A DNA stretch of 64,000 nucleotides. Source: Pseudomonadota bacterium (GTDB lineage: Bacteria; Pseudomonadota; Alphaproteobacteria; Rhizobiales; Beijerinckiaceae). The stretch lies in the NCBI GenBank assembly GCA_021813805.1, contig JAKAJL010000005.1:57330-121329 (forward strand). Direction: 5' to 3'. Under the pieces are notes generated by a model. It searched no databases. It saw nothing but the letters and a program-made list of their open reading frames with translations, and was not told where the DNA came from. Each line of letters opens with the position of its first letter. Position 1 is the first letter of the stretch. Positions 9,996 to 18,718 of this stretch are shown here, in pieces. A program made the translations under genes and the position numbers.

Positions 9996-10336
9996 GTCCG
10001 GGGCGCCCGATTGCGCCACAGCCCGACGATGAGGCCAAGGCCGAGCGCCGCCGCGAGCCACGGCAAGGGATTGCGCCGCACCGACTGCGAAATCTCCGCG
10101 AGTCCGGCCTCCCCGATGTCGCGGGCCTCGCCCGCGAGTTCGGCGAGATTGTCAGAGGCCGCCCGGCCCGCCTCTTTCAGCGCCCTCGCCGCCGCCTCTG
10201 GATCGGCGCCGAGCAGCGAAGCAAGCTCCTCCATCGCCCTTTGGACGGCGCCGAGGGCCTGCGCAACCGAGGAGGCGTCGCCTTCTTTGTCCGGCTGGGG
10301 GGATTCGTCGGCTTCGGCGGACTTCTTGCTGGTCAT
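9992..10336 (-). CDS. DUF883/ElaB-YqjD-like C-terminal membrane-anchored protein
   Basis: 114 aa. The charged N-terminal half (MTSKKSAEADESPQPDKEG) leads into an alanine-rich amphipathic helical region, then RRNPLPWLAAALGLGLIVGLW, a single C-terminal transmembrane helix ending in Arg residues. This matches the layout of ElaB/YqjD/DUF883 proteins, some of which attach ribosomes to the membrane in stationary phase. Ribosome binding here is inference from that family. It is translationally coupled (ATGA) to the holin-X-like gene downstream. Confidence 0.7.
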   Translation of the reverse strand: MTSKKSAEADESPQPDKEGDASSVAQALGAVQRAMEELASLLGADPEAAARALKEAGRAASDNLAELAGEARDIGEAGLAEISQSVRRNPLPWLAAALGLGLIVGLWRNRAPRT

Positions 10337-10431
10337 GGCGGACTCCGGGCCTGACGCAGTTTAGACCGAAAAATTGACGATTCGCAAAAAGGGGCGTGCT
10401 CGGAACGCCGCGCGCCCCGAGCGCTGGCGCC

Positions 10432-10908
10432 TCAATGCATCTTCATGCGCTCCATTTTCGGCCCCGTCGAGGTCATGTCCATGACCGGCGCCGAAACTTC
10501 GACCTTGCCGGCCTTGGCGAAATCGAGGGTCAGGATCACGGTCTCGCCCGTTTTCAGCGGCTTCTTCAGCCCGACCAGCATGACGTGATAGCCGCCCGGC
10601 TTGAGGGCGACCGCACCATGCGCGGGAACGGCGAGGCCGTCGGTGACCGCCCGCATTTTCATCACCCCGTCCGCCATTTTCATTTCATGGATTTCGGTCG
10701 TGGCCGCGATGTCGGACGAGACGCCGGTCAGCCGGTCATCGGCGTTCCCGACGTTTTCGATGGTCATATAGGCGGCGCCGGCGGTCGCGCCGGCCGGCGT
10801 GGCGCGCGACCACGGATGATCGACGCGGACCGCTCCGGTCTGGGCGGCGGCCGGACCGGCGACGGCCAGCAGCAGGGCCGTGGCGGCGAATAGGGGCGGA
10901 AGCTTCAT
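10432..10908 (-). CDS. Periplasmic copper chaperone PCu(A)C, canonical ligands
   Basis: 158-aa exported copper(I) carrier of the family that loads Cu onto cytochrome c oxidase or other cuproproteins. The track ORF to 11499 is too long. The real start is the ATG at 10908, with aaaggaga eight bases upstream and a clear signal peptide (MKLPPLFAATALLLAVAGPAAAQ). The mature part has DHPWSRATPAG near its start and the copper motif EIHEMKMADGVMKM...HVML, i.e. the family pattern H(M)-X10-M-X21-H-X-M. The Met/His-rich C-terminus (KMERMKMH) may add copper sites. Compare the ligand-poor relative at 57712. Confidence 0.92.
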   Translation of the reverse strand: MKLPPLFAATALLLAVAGPAAAQTGAVRVDHPWSRATPAGATAGAAYMTIENVGNADDRLTGVSSDIAATTEIHEMKMADGVMKMRAVTDGLAVPAHGAVALKPGGYHVMLVGLKKPLKTGETVILTLDFAKAGKVEVSAPVMDMTSTGPKMERMKMH

Positions 10909-11390
10909 GACGTTCTCCTTTTGCGCCCGCATCCTGCGCGGGTCTTTCAAACATTGGTCCGGAGGGAGCCGTCCGGTTCGCGGGCGTGGACTTTGTCCCG
11001 GGCAAAGCGCGGCGACAAGGTCACGGCGCCCGCGCCGACGGGCGCGAACGACGGGGAGGTCATGGATCCGGTCGCGGCGATTCATTCTCATCCACGCCGG
11101 CCGGACGGCCGGCGGCAAGGTTGGCGCCGATCCTATGCGCCGCGCGCCGGGGCGGCAATCGGTTTCCGCGGACGCCTCGTCGCGCAAATATTGCAACAAG
11201 CTTCCCGCTGGCGCGAAAGCGTCCCGGTCCTTAAGCGAACGAATAATCGCGTCATTCATTGCACAGACCAGAAGCCGGTGAACAACGTCGGGCGCCGGAT
11301 TTTTCGGCTCCGGGCCGGGCGCCTCCAGGTCGCAGGCGAGCGCGACGATCGGCGGAGTCGAGCCGCCAGGAGCGAGGCGCGCTATGGCCT
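10909..11390. other. 482-bp stretch without a convincing gene
   Basis: ORFs cross this stretch on both strands, but none has a ribosome site, a signal sequence or a recognisable domain. The minus-strand one is only the upstream extension of the PCu(A)C frame. It lies between the cytochrome b5 stop and the PCu(A)C start. It may hold the PCu(A)C promoter; I see no clear terminator. Confidence 0.5.
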
Positions 11391-11747
11391 CTATTTCAGG
11401 TCGCCGATGAAATAGCCCTCCAACATCCGGTCGGCCGCCTCGGAATGGCGGCGGCCCCTGGTCTTGGTGTCGTAAGCCGCGGAGGCTTCCCTCCCGCACC
11501 AGACTTCGATGACATCGGGCCGCGACGGATGGTCCGGCAGATAGGCGGTCACGTCATAGACCTTGCCATGAATGGCCATCCAGCAATCTCCGGGCGAGGC
11601 ATGGGTCGCAACCTCGGCCAGAGAATAGTCTTTCTTCACGGGCGCCCCGGAGTCGGCGAGCGTCTCCGGCGCCGAAAGACCGGCTAGCCACAGGCCGCCG
11701 ACCAGAACCCAGAATGCGGCGGTCGCCATGAGATAGATTTTGCGCAT
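11391..11747 (-). CDS. Membrane-anchored cytochrome b5 domain protein
   Basis: 118 aa. The N-terminal hydrophobic segment (MRKIYLMATAAFWVLVGGLWLAG) acts as a signal anchor, followed by a cytochrome b5-like heme-binding domain with SLAEVATHASPGDCWMAIHG and KVYDVTAYLPDHPSRPD. Probable axial ligands are the His in DHPSR (the family HPGG position, here changed to HPSR) and the His in RGRRHSEAAD. The track start at 11846 is rejected because the ATG at 11747 overlaps the upstream gene's TGA (TGATG). It is likely a periplasmic-facing one-electron carrier working with the flavocytochrome encoded just upstream. The electron partner is inferred from context. Confidence 0.85.
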   Translation of the reverse strand: MRKIYLMATAAFWVLVGGLWLAGLSAPETLADSGAPVKKDYSLAEVATHASPGDCWMAIHGKVYDVTAYLPDHPSRPDVIEVWCGREASAAYDTKTRGRRHSEAADRMLEGYFIGDLK

Positions 11748-13000
11748 CACAGGGGTCCGAAATTTTCGAAATGCATCCGGCGATAGGCGACGCCGCGCCG
11801 GCGAAGAAAACGAGCGAAGGTTTCGACCATCGGCGGCGGCCCGCACAGCCAGAATTCGCCCTTCCCGATTTGCTTCTCGGCGGGAAGGACGCTTTCAGGA
11901 TCCATTGGCTCGTTGCCCGTCGCCTTGAGCAGCAATGTCAATTTCGGCCAGCGCGCGGCGTGGGCGCGCAGTTCGTCGACGAAAAGCGCGTCGGCGCCCG
12001 AGCGATAGAGATAGATCAATGTGGTCGGGCTGTCCAACCTGCCGGCGCGCAACAAGGCCAGGAACGGCGTGATTCCGACGCCGCCGGCGATCCAGTATTG
12101 CGGCGTCGGCGCGGGATCGGCGAGAAATTCGCCGAATGCCCCCTGGACGCGCGCCGGAACCCCCGGTTCGATGGATTGAATGTTGCGCGTGCAGTCGCCA
12201 AGCGCCTTCACCGCGATGCGAAAGCCGGAAACGCCATCGACCGAACTGACGGTGAAAGGGTGAAACTCGCTGCAGCCCTTGAACCGCCGGCTGGACTGAA
12301 AGGCGACCAAGGCGAATTGCCCGGGTTTCGCCGCGATGGCTTCGCCCAGAGGCGCCAGACTGACTTCGACGGCGTTGGGGGAGACGCGCGCAACCGAGCA
12401 AACGACATAGGGAGAGGCGCCGAGGCCCCAGTCTGCGCGCATGAAGCGCCAGGCGAGCAGCGCCGAACTGACGAAAAGGATCGGCGTGACCGGTTCGTCG
12501 ATCCCTAACAGGATGAGATGGAGCAACCCGACCAGCACCGCAACGCCGAGCGCCGCATGGAGGGGGCGGCGAATTTGATAGCGCAGACGCGTGGCGAAGG
12601 TCGCGCCTAGCCCGAACATGAGCAGAAGCAATGACAGCCATCCCGTCCAGACCGGCCAGCTTTCGCTGAAGGGCGACAGAAGCTCCCATGCTTCCCGCGG
12701 AGCCTTCGGCAGGGAGGCTCCGGCGAGCAGCAGCGGGTGCGCCAACAGCGCTATGTAGGCCGCCATGCCGAGCCGATGATGCCAGCCATACATATTTTCC
12801 AACCCGCCAAGCAGGGGCGCCAGGCGTGGTTCGCGCAGGGCCAGGAAGAGGCTGGCGAGAAGCATGGCGCACCCGGCCCATCCGAGGCCGATCCCGATTT
12901 GCCGAGCCGGCGCGCCCCCTTCGGGATATGCCCAGAACACCAGTCCCGCGACGAAGAAGAACGCCAGGATGGGAACCGACAATTTGGCCAGGTCTCGCAT
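11747..13000 (-). CDS. Ferric-reductase-like transmembrane flavocytochrome (heme b / FAD / NAD(P)H)
   Basis: About 417 aa from the ATG at 13000 (MRDLAKLSVPIL); the track uses a TTG at 13015. The N-terminal half holds about six helices with heme-ligand histidines in YGWHHRLGM, IALLAHPLLL, RRPLHAALG and LLHLIL, as in the ferric reductase-like (FRD) domain. The C-terminal half is a ferredoxin-reductase-type module: FAD motif FHPFTVSS, nucleotide-binding IAGGVGITPFLALL, and terminal EFWLCGPPPMVE. It would move electrons from cytosolic NAD(P)H through FAD and hemes across the membrane. The final acceptor is unknown; it need not be iron. It overlaps the cytochrome b5 gene by one base and lies 17 bp after the small exported protein gene. 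Confidence 0.85.
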   Translation of the reverse strand: MRDLAKLSVPILAFFFVAGLVFWAYPEGGAPARQIGIGLGWAGCAMLLASLFLALREPRLAPLLGGLENMYGWHHRLGMAAYIALLAHPLLLAGASLPKAPREAWELLSPFSESWPVWTGWLSLLLLMFGLGATFATRLRYQIRRPLHAALGVAVLVGLLHLILLGIDEPVTPILFVSSALLAWRFMRADWGLGASPYVVCSVARVSPNAVEVSLAPLGEAIAAKPGQFALVAFQSSRRFKGCSEFHPFTVSSVDGVSGFRIAVKALGDCTRNIQSIEPGVPARVQGAFGEFLADPAPTPQYWIAGGVGITPFLALLRAGRLDSPTTLIYLYRSGADALFVDELRAHAARWPKLTLLLKATGNEPMDPESVLPAEKQIGKGEFWLCGPPPMVETFARFLRRRGVAYRRMHFENFGPL

Positions 13001-13017
13001 GCCGTCCGCCGCCAAGG

Positions 13018-13335
13018 TCAGTCTTGTGAATCGGACTGGGGCCGCAAATGCGCGCAGAAGTCGCGGCCGTGTTCAGGCAACGTGAGCCCGAGACGCGCGG
13101 CGCGCTCCTGCATCAGGCGATGGTGCGCGACCTGATAGGTGTGGCAGTCGTCGTAATTGGCGAAGGACCTGATCTTCGCCTGATGCGCAATTCGCTCCGC
13201 CGGCGACATAAGCATCCAGCCGCGCGTGTTTCCCTCGTTCGCCCGCCATGGCCCGGCGGCTTGCGCCGCCACGGTCAAAAAGCCGGCGAACGGAAGGAGC
13301 AGCGCGAAGAAATGGAAACGATTGCGCCTTGTCAC
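13018..13335 (-). CDS. Small exported protein of unknown function, first gene of the flavocytochrome operon
   Basis: About 105 aa if translation starts at the GTG at 13335 (MTRRNRFHFFALLLPFAGF), with a gaagagg site about 11 bases upstream. The track start at 13461 gives an implausible leader. It has a signal peptide ending near VAAQA. The short mature domain carries GWMLMSPAERIAHQAK, DDCHTYQVAHHRLMQERA and a C-terminal Cys in GRDFCAHL. I recall similar small proteins beside respiratory genes, but no function is known to me. The two Cys and several His residues could form a disulfide or bind metal or heme; there is no CXXCH motif. Confidence 0.65.
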   Translation of the reverse strand: MTRRNRFHFFALLLPFAGFLTVAAQAAGPWRANEGNTRGWMLMSPAERIAHQAKIRSFANYDDCHTYQVAHHRLMQERAARLGLTLPEHGRDFCAHLRPQSDSQD

Positions 13336-13351
13336 GAGAATGATCGCCTCT

Positions 13352-13365
13352 TCATTATTTAATGA
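13352..13365. promoter_or_regulatory. AT-rich inverted repeat before the flavocytochrome operon
   Basis: TCATTA-tt-TAATGA has perfect six-base arms with a two-base centre, 17 bp upstream of the proposed GTG start. It stands out from the GC-rich surroundings. It could be an operator or part of a promoter; no regulator is identified. Confidence 0.35.
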
Positions 13366-13591
13366 TCGCACGTCACAGGCGGCGGGTCTCTGACATGGAT
13401 CATGACCAGCGGAGCATCGCGTGCGCGCCGACGCGGCTCCCGTCCCTTCCCGTCCGGGCAACCAAATTTTCCCATAGCGCGCCGATGCTTACAGGTCGCT
13501 GACATTGGTCGTCAGCGGCCCGTCATTGCGTCCATGGCAGAAGCCCGCCACCGCCCGCGAACGAAAGCGGGGTTCGTGGAAAGAGGAAATG

Positions 13592-13870
13592 ATGCGCAAA
13601 TTGGCCGTTCTCGCGGGGATCGCCGCTCTCGTCGGCGCCGCAGGTTTCGCCCATGCGGAGAGCGATGGCCGGCCCTGCATGATCGCGCCGGAAGGCGATT
13701 ATCTGACGGTCGACGCCTTCCTCGCCAAGGCAATCGACCAGGCCTACAAAGTCCGCAGCCTTGAAACCAAAGCGGGATGCGGCAAAATCCGCGCGGTCGA
13801 CAGAAACGGCGGGGAAGCCGAGCTTTTTGTCGATCTGGCCTCCGCCGACGCCACAAAACGCAATGACTGA
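13592..13870 (+). CDS. Exported PepSY-like small protein
   Basis: 92 aa from the second of two adjacent ATGs, the one correctly spaced from aagagga. A signal peptide (MRKLAVLAGIAALVGAAGFAHA) is followed by a PepSY-like fold region: YLTVDAFLAKAIDQAYKVRS, then a beta-rich tail with GCGKIRAVDRNGGEAELFVD. Two cysteines may pair. PepSY proteins of this size are periplasmic and often accompany metal or redox systems; the exact role is unknown. It diverges from the flavocytochrome operon and lies upstream of the RND operon. Confidence 0.7.
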   Translation: MRKLAVLAGIAALVGAAGFAHAESDGRPCMIAPEGDYLTVDAFLAKAIDQAYKVRSLETKAGCGKIRAVDRNGGEAELFVDLASADATKRND

Positions 13871-14229
13871 GTTCTTTTCCGATTGCGGCTGGCGACGCCG
13901 GCGGCGCCATGCCGCCGGACAGGCCGTCGCCCGAGACGCGGCCGACGCCCCTGGCCGAAGATTCGAAGAGTTAAGACGCGGCTCGCGTCGCCGCCTTTGT
14001 CAGCAACATCCGGTTGAAGTATTGATACATGTCAGCGAATGGTCAGCCTAGGCGGCCGATAATTCCGCGCCGTAGACTGGCGCTCGAAGGTCATGTACTT
14101 GGCGCACATTTACCGCGCGTTTGCGTCGCGCGCGCTCGGTCGGCGAGTTGGAGCCGCGCGGCGCCGGTCCCTGCCGGCGCGAAGAATCACGGCGCGGGCG
14201 ATGCTTCGTGGGCAAACCGGAACTTCGTC
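13871..14229. other. 359-bp spacer before the RND efflux operon
   Basis: No gene seen. The track ORF beginning at 14029 runs into the adaptor gene, but its first 67 codons look like random arginine-rich sequence. The region should contain the efflux operon promoter. I found no clear MerR-type or two-component operator. A TTGAT half site at 14022 is not a full FNR box. Confidence 0.45.
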
Positions 14230-15312
14230 ATGAGTTGGACTCTTGCCTTTTTCCTTCGCTCGCCCCGCCGCCTGGCCGCGTGGGTCGCGTTTTTTCTTTT
14301 CGCCCTGGCGCCCGCCCGTCTTCCTGCGAAGGAGCTTCTCCTCACTCCCGAACAGATCAAACAGCTCGACATCCGGCTCGCCGAAGTCCGCCCGGCGACG
14401 AAGAGCATTGTCGCGACCTTGCCCGCGACGATCGTGCCGCCGGTCAATTCGCGCATCGCGGTGACGGCGCCTTTCGCCGGAACCGTGGTCCAGGTTCATG
14501 GCCTGCCGGGCCAGGCGGTCCATAAGGGCGAGCCGCTGGTGGGCTTGACGAGCCGCGACCTTACAGAGGCGATCGTCCGGCTGAAGCAGGCCGAGGCCGA
14601 CTTGCAGGCGGCGGAGGCCATCGCGCGGCGTCAGCGTGAATTATACGCCAAGAACCTCGTGTCGTCCGGCAAGCTCGGCGAGGCCGAGGCGCAGGTCGCC
14701 AAGGTCCAAGCCCTGGTGCGGCAGAGTGAGCGCCTGCTGAAGATCGGCAACATCCAGATCAATCCCGACGGCAGTTACGCGCTGACCGCGCCCAACGACG
14801 GGCGGATCGTCGAAATGCGCGTCGCGCCCGGCGCGGCCTTGCAGGCGATGGACACGGCGGCGGTCATCGACACGAGCAGCGAACTCTGGCTTCAGGCGCA
14901 GCTTCCCGCGCAACTGGTGGGTAAGGTTCTGGTCGGCGACGGGATCGACCTGCCCGATGGCGACGCCGGCAAGGTCATATCGGTCGGCGTCACCCTCGAT
15001 CCGGTCACCCGTTCGACCACACTGCTCGCCGAAATTCCGGCCAGCGCCAAGCATATCGCCGGCCAGACCACTTCGATCACCATCGTCAAGCCGGTGAAGG
15101 GCAAGGAACTGGAGATCTCCACCGAAGCCATCGACTGGATCGCCGGCGCGCCTTACGTCTTCGTGCGGTCGAAGAACGGATTCCTGCCAATGCCCGTCGT
15201 CATCAGGGGCCGCGCCGGCGAGGTCGCCACGATCGAGGCCGATCTGCAGCCGGGCCAGCAGCTTGCCGTCAACGGTCTCGCGCAGCTTGAAAAAATCATG
15301 TCCGGGGAATGA
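14230..15312 (+). CDS. RND efflux periplasmic adaptor, CzcB/CusB-like
   Basis: 360-aa membrane fusion protein linking the inner-membrane RND pump to the TolC-type channel. The start is the ATG at 14230 (MSWTLAFFLRSP), followed by a signal-like helix ending near LPAKE. Then come a first lipoyl half (VTAPFAGTVVQVHGLPGQAVHKGEPLV), a helical hairpin with coiled-coil character (about residues 115-165), a second lipoyl half (ALTAPNDGRIVEMRVAPGAAL) and beta-barrel/membrane-proximal domains. There is no obvious N-terminal metal-binding extension. The stop overlaps the pump start by four bases (ATGA). Confidence 0.9.
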   Translation: MSWTLAFFLRSPRRLAAWVAFFLFALAPARLPAKELLLTPEQIKQLDIRLAEVRPATKSIVATLPATIVPPVNSRIAVTAPFAGTVVQVHGLPGQAVHKGEPLVGLTSRDLTEAIVRLKQAEADLQAAEAIARRQRELYAKNLVSSGKLGEAEAQVAKVQALVRQSERLLKIGNIQINPDGSYALTAPNDGRIVEMRVAPGAALQAMDTAAVIDTSSELWLQAQLPAQLVGKVLVGDGIDLPDGDAGKVISVGVTLDPVTRSTTLLAEIPASAKHIAGQTTSITIVKPVKGKELEISTEAIDWIAGAPYVFVRSKNGFLPMPVVIRGRAGEVATIEADLQPGQQLAVNGLAQLEKIMSGE

Positions 15313-18300
15313 ACATGCTTCGCCGGCTCGTTGAATTCTCGCTGTCGCAACGCCTGTTCGCTCTCCTGGTCGCCGTTCTGCTGGCGGCGGGCGGCGGTTA
15401 CGCCTTCTCGCGGCTGCCGATCGACGCATTTCCCAATATCGCCCAGACGCAGGTCAAGATCATTCTCAAGGCGCCGGGCATGACCCCGGAAGAAGTCGAG
15501 ACGCGCGTGGTCGCGCCGCTCGAAATGGAGCTGCTCGGCATTCCCGGCAAGACCATTCTGCGCTCGTCAGCCAAATACGCCATCGCCGACCTCACTTTGG
15601 ATTTCGCCGACGGAACGGACATCTACTGGGCGCGCCAGCAGGTCGCCGAGCGGCTCGCCGCCGTCCGCCCCGACCTGCCCGCCAATGTCGCCGGCGGGCT
15701 GGCGCCGATCTCGACGCCGCTGTCCGATGTCTTCATGTTCACTGTCGAGGGCCGCGGCCTTTCGCTGGAAGAGCGCCGCACCCTGCTCGACTGGACGATC
15801 CGCCCCGCCCTGCGCACTATTGCGGGCGTCGCCGACGTCAATGCGCTCGGCGGTTTCGTCCGCACGTTCCAGGTCTCGCCCGACGCGCGGCTTCTCGCCG
15901 CGGCCGGAATGAGCGTCGCCGACCTGATCGACGCCATCTCCGCCAATAATCGCAACGACGGCGCGGGGCGGCTCAGCGATGGCGAAAAAGCCCTGGTCGT
16001 TCGATCGGAAGGCGCGATTCAAAAGCCTCAGGATCTCGAACAGATCGTTCTGAAGAACGTCAATGGCCGCATTTTGCGTGTCGGCGACGTGGCGACGGTT
16101 CGCATCGGCGAACTCACCCGCTACGGCGCCGTCACGGAAAACGGCGCCGGCGAAACGGTCGAGGGGCTGGTGATCGCCTTGCGCGGCGCCGACGCCAGCG
16201 CCGTCGTCAAGGCCGTAAGCGATCGGCTGCAGGAGCTGAAATCGAGTTTTCCGCCAGGCGTGTCGCTGAACGTCTTCTACGACCGCTCGGACCTCATCCA
16301 CAAGGCGGTGGGCACGGTCAGGAAGGCCCTGATCGAGGCCACGGTTCTGGTCGTGTTCCTGCTTCTGCTGTTTCTCGGCAACCTTCGCGCCGCGCTTGTC
16401 GTCGCCGTGACCTTGCCGATGGCGGCCCTGACGACCTTTCTCATCATGTGGCTCGCCGGCATGTCGGCCAATCTCATGAGTCTCGGCGGCCTGGCCATCG
16501 CCATCGGCCTGATCGTCGACGCGGCCGTGGTCGTGGTGGAAAACAATGTCGAACGTTTGGCGCACGCCCACGACAGCCCGACGCCGACCATCCATCACAT
16601 CTATCAGTCGACCGCCGAGGTCACGGCCCCGGTCGCCTCGGGGATTCTCATCATCTGCCTCGTCTTCCTGCCCCTGCTGTCTCTGCAGGGACTCGAGGGC
16701 AAGATGTTCGCGCCGGTGGCGCTCACCATCGTTTTCGCCCTGAGCGGATCGCTGCTGCTGTCGCTCACCCTGATCCCCGTGCTCTCGTCGATGCTTCTGA
16801 AAGTCTCGGGCCATGGCGAGCCGTGGCTCATGCGGGTTCTGACGCCCGTTTACGGAAGGGTTCTCGACTTTGCGCTGCGCCGGCCTCTGCCCGTCGTCGC
16901 CGTCGCGGCCGGCGGCCTCGTCGCCGCGGTCGTCGCCTATGGCGCGGTCGGCAAGGCGTTCATGCCGTCGCTGGACGAGGGCGCGATCATCATGCAGACG
17001 ACGAAACTCCCGTCGATCAATCTCGCCCACAGCGTCGCGCTCGATCTGCTGATCCAGAAAAAGCTGCTCGAACGGGTCCCGGAGGTCGAGCGCATCGTGA
17101 CGCGCGTCGGCGCGGACGAGCTGGGCCTCGACCCGATGGGCCTCAACGAGGCCGATAACTTCCTGGTGCTGAAGCCGAAGGAGAAGTGGCGAGTTCCGGA
17201 CAAGGAGTGGCTGCTATCGCAATTGCGTCAGGCGATGTCCGAAATTCCCGGAGTCGAGTTCGCCTTCACCCAGCCCATCGAAATGCGCGTGTCGGAAATG
17301 CTGACCGGCTCGCGCGGCAATCTGGCGGTCAAGATCTTCGGTCCCGATCTCGGCGCGCTCGCCGAACTCGCGGGCCGCGTCAAGGCGACGCTGGAGAAGG
17401 TTCGCGGCGCCGCCGAAGTGATGACTCCATCAGCCGGCGCGGTCGATTACCTCCAGATCAAGCTTGACCGGATGGCGCTTGGCCGCGCCGGAGTGTCGGT
17501 CACCCGCGTCCAGGACGAATTGCGCGCGCTGCTCGAAGGCGCGCCAGCCGGATTGGTGATCGAACCCGGGCGGCGCACCAATATCCTCGTCCGCGGCCCG
17601 CAGCCGGTCCGCGAATCGCCGGAGCTCTTTGCCCAAATGCAGCTGGCGGCGGGCGACGGCGGCATGATCCGCGTCGGCGACGTCGCCCAGCTGACCCGTC
17701 AGTCCGGCGTGGTGAAGGTCGACCGTGAGGACGGCTCGCGTTTTTCGATCATCCAGGCCTATGTCAGCGGGCGCGACCTCGTCGGCTTCGTCGAGGACGC
17801 CCAGAAGGCGGTGGCCAGGGACGTCCCCTTGCCGCGCGGTTACAGGCTGGTATGGGGCGGCGAGTTCGAAAACCAGCAGCGCGCGGCCGCGCGCCTCGCC
17901 ATCGTCGTGCCGATCGCGCTCGGTTTGATTTTCGTTGTGCTTTTCGCCACGCTCGGATCGGTGAAACAGTCGCTCCTGATCCTCGCCAATGTCCCCTTCG
18001 CCCTGGTCGGCGGACTTGTCGCGCTCTGGATCTCGGGGCAATATCTGTCGGTCCCGGCGTCGGTCGGCTTCATCGCGCTTCTAGGCATCGCCGTACTCAA
18101 CGGTCTGGTCATGGTCGGCTATTTCAATCAGCTCCTGGCGGGGGGCGCGCCGATCGACGTCGCCGTGCGCGACGGCGCGCTGCGCCGTTTGCGGCCCGTC
18201 ATGATGACCGCGACCATCGCCGCGTTCGGGCTTGTGCCGCTGCTTTTCGCGACCGGCCCCGGATCGGAGATCCAGAAGCCGCTCGCAATTGTGGTGATCG

Positions 18301-18431
18301 GCGGCCTGATTACCTCGACCCTTCTGACGCTGGTGCTGCTGCCGATCTCCTTCCGGCGCTTCGGCGCTCCGGCCGGCCCCTCGCGAGTTGAAACGCGGAA
18401 ACCGCAATGGACCACGACCTCTGCAAACTGA
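15309..18431 (+). CDS. Heavy-metal efflux RND pump (HME family), CusA/CzcA-like
   Basis: 1040-aa proton-driven exporter of the heavy-metal efflux RND family. It has twelve predicted helices and two large periplasmic loops. The helix-4 proton-relay motif reads AIGLIVDAAVVVVEN: Asp and Glu are kept, but the first Asp of the CzcA motif (DFGxxxDGA) is Ala. Among published HME subclasses this resembles the CusA (Cu+/Ag+) type more than the divalent-cation types. Other landmarks are LDEGAIIMQTTKLPS, DPMGLNEADNF and the C-terminal RLRPVMMTATIAAFGLVPL. It is fused by four-base overlap to the adaptor and followed by DUF3240. Substrate assignment is inference. Confidence 0.92.
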   Translation: MNMLRRLVEFSLSQRLFALLVAVLLAAGGGYAFSRLPIDAFPNIAQTQVKIILKAPGMTPEEVETRVVAPLEMELLGIPGKTILRSSAKYAIADLTLDFADGTDIYWARQQVAERLAAVRPDLPANVAGGLAPISTPLSDVFMFTVEGRGLSLEERRTLLDWTIRPALRTIAGVADVNALGGFVRTFQVSPDARLLAAAGMSVADLIDAISANNRNDGAGRLSDGEKALVVRSEGAIQKPQDLEQIVLKNVNGRILRVGDVATVRIGELTRYGAVTENGAGETVEGLVIALRGADASAVVKAVSDRLQELKSSFPPGVSLNVFYDRSDLIHKAVGTVRKALIEATVLVVFLLLLFLGNLRAALVVAVTLPMAALTTFLIMWLAGMSANLMSLGGLAIAIGLIVDAAVVVVENNVERLAHAHDSPTPTIHHIYQSTAEVTAPVASGILIICLVFLPLLSLQGLEGKMFAPVALTIVFALSGSLLLSLTLIPVLSSMLLKVSGHGEPWLMRVLTPVYGRVLDFALRRPLPVVAVAAGGLVAAVVAYGAVGKAFMPSLDEGAIIMQTTKLPSINLAHSVALDLLIQKKLLERVPEVERIVTRVGADELGLDPMGLNEADNFLVLKPKEKWRVPDKEWLLSQLRQAMSEIPGVEFAFTQPIEMRVSEMLTGSRGNLAVKIFGPDLGALAELAGRVKATLEKVRGAAEVMTPSAGAVDYLQIKLDRMALGRAGVSVTRVQDELRALLEGAPAGLVIEPGRRTNILVRGPQPVRESPELFAQMQLAAGDGGMIRVGDVAQLTRQSGVVKVDREDGSRFSIIQAYVSGRDLVGFVEDAQKAVARDVPLPRGYRLVWGGEFENQQRAAARLAIVVPIALGLIFVVLFATLGSVKQSLLILANVPFALVGGLVALWISGQYLSVPASVGFIALLGIAVLNGLVMVGYFNQLLAGGAPIDVAVRDGALRRLRPVMMTATIAAFGLVPLLFATGPGSEIQKPLAIVVIGGLITSTLLTLVLLPISFRRFGAPAGPSRVETRKPQWTTTSAN

Positions 18432-18718
18432 CGCTGGTCTTTCCTTCCGCCGCGGAAGACAAGATTCTCGACGTCCTCCTCGATTCGGAGCCTCCGCTGC
18501 CCGGTTTCACCAGCCTGCGCGCGGAAGGCCATGGCGCGAGCTTCGACGACGTCTCCGCGCGCGAAAAAGTTCGCGGGCGTGTTGAACGCCGCATGGCCGT
18601 CCTGGTGCTGGCGCGGGAACGGGTGGAGACGCTGCTGACCGATCTGCGCGAGCGCTGTCCCGTTCCGGATCTGACCTACTGGGTGGAATCGGTCGAACGC
18701 TTCGGTCAATTCAGGTGA
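18407..18718 (+). CDS. DUF3240 PII-like protein of metal efflux operons
   Basis: 103 aa, starting MDHDLCKLTLVFPSAAEDKILDVLLD and containing EGHGASFDD, REKVRGRVERRMAVLVLARE and a C-terminal YWVESVERFGQF. This is the compact ferredoxin-like (PII-like) fold of DUF3240, found almost only beside HME-type RND pumps. It has no signal peptide, so it is cytosolic. A metal- or pump-sensing role is plausible but unproven. It overlaps the pump's 3' end by 25 bases and the outer-membrane channel by four (GTGA), so it is firmly part of the operon. Confidence 0.88.
   Translation: MDHDLCKLTLVFPSAAEDKILDVLLDSEPPLPGFTSLRAEGHGASFDDVSAREKVRGRVERRMAVLVLARERVETLLTDLRERCPVPDLTYWVESVERFGQFR

Noticed and set aside
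10909-11499. N-terminal extension of the PCu(A)C ORF
   Set aside because: The PCu(A)C start at 10908 has a strong ribosome site and signal peptide; the extension has no domain and runs into the cytochrome b5 gene.
14022-14035. FNR/FixK box TTGAT-N4-ATCAA
   Set aside because: Only the left half matches; the right half is GTCAG.
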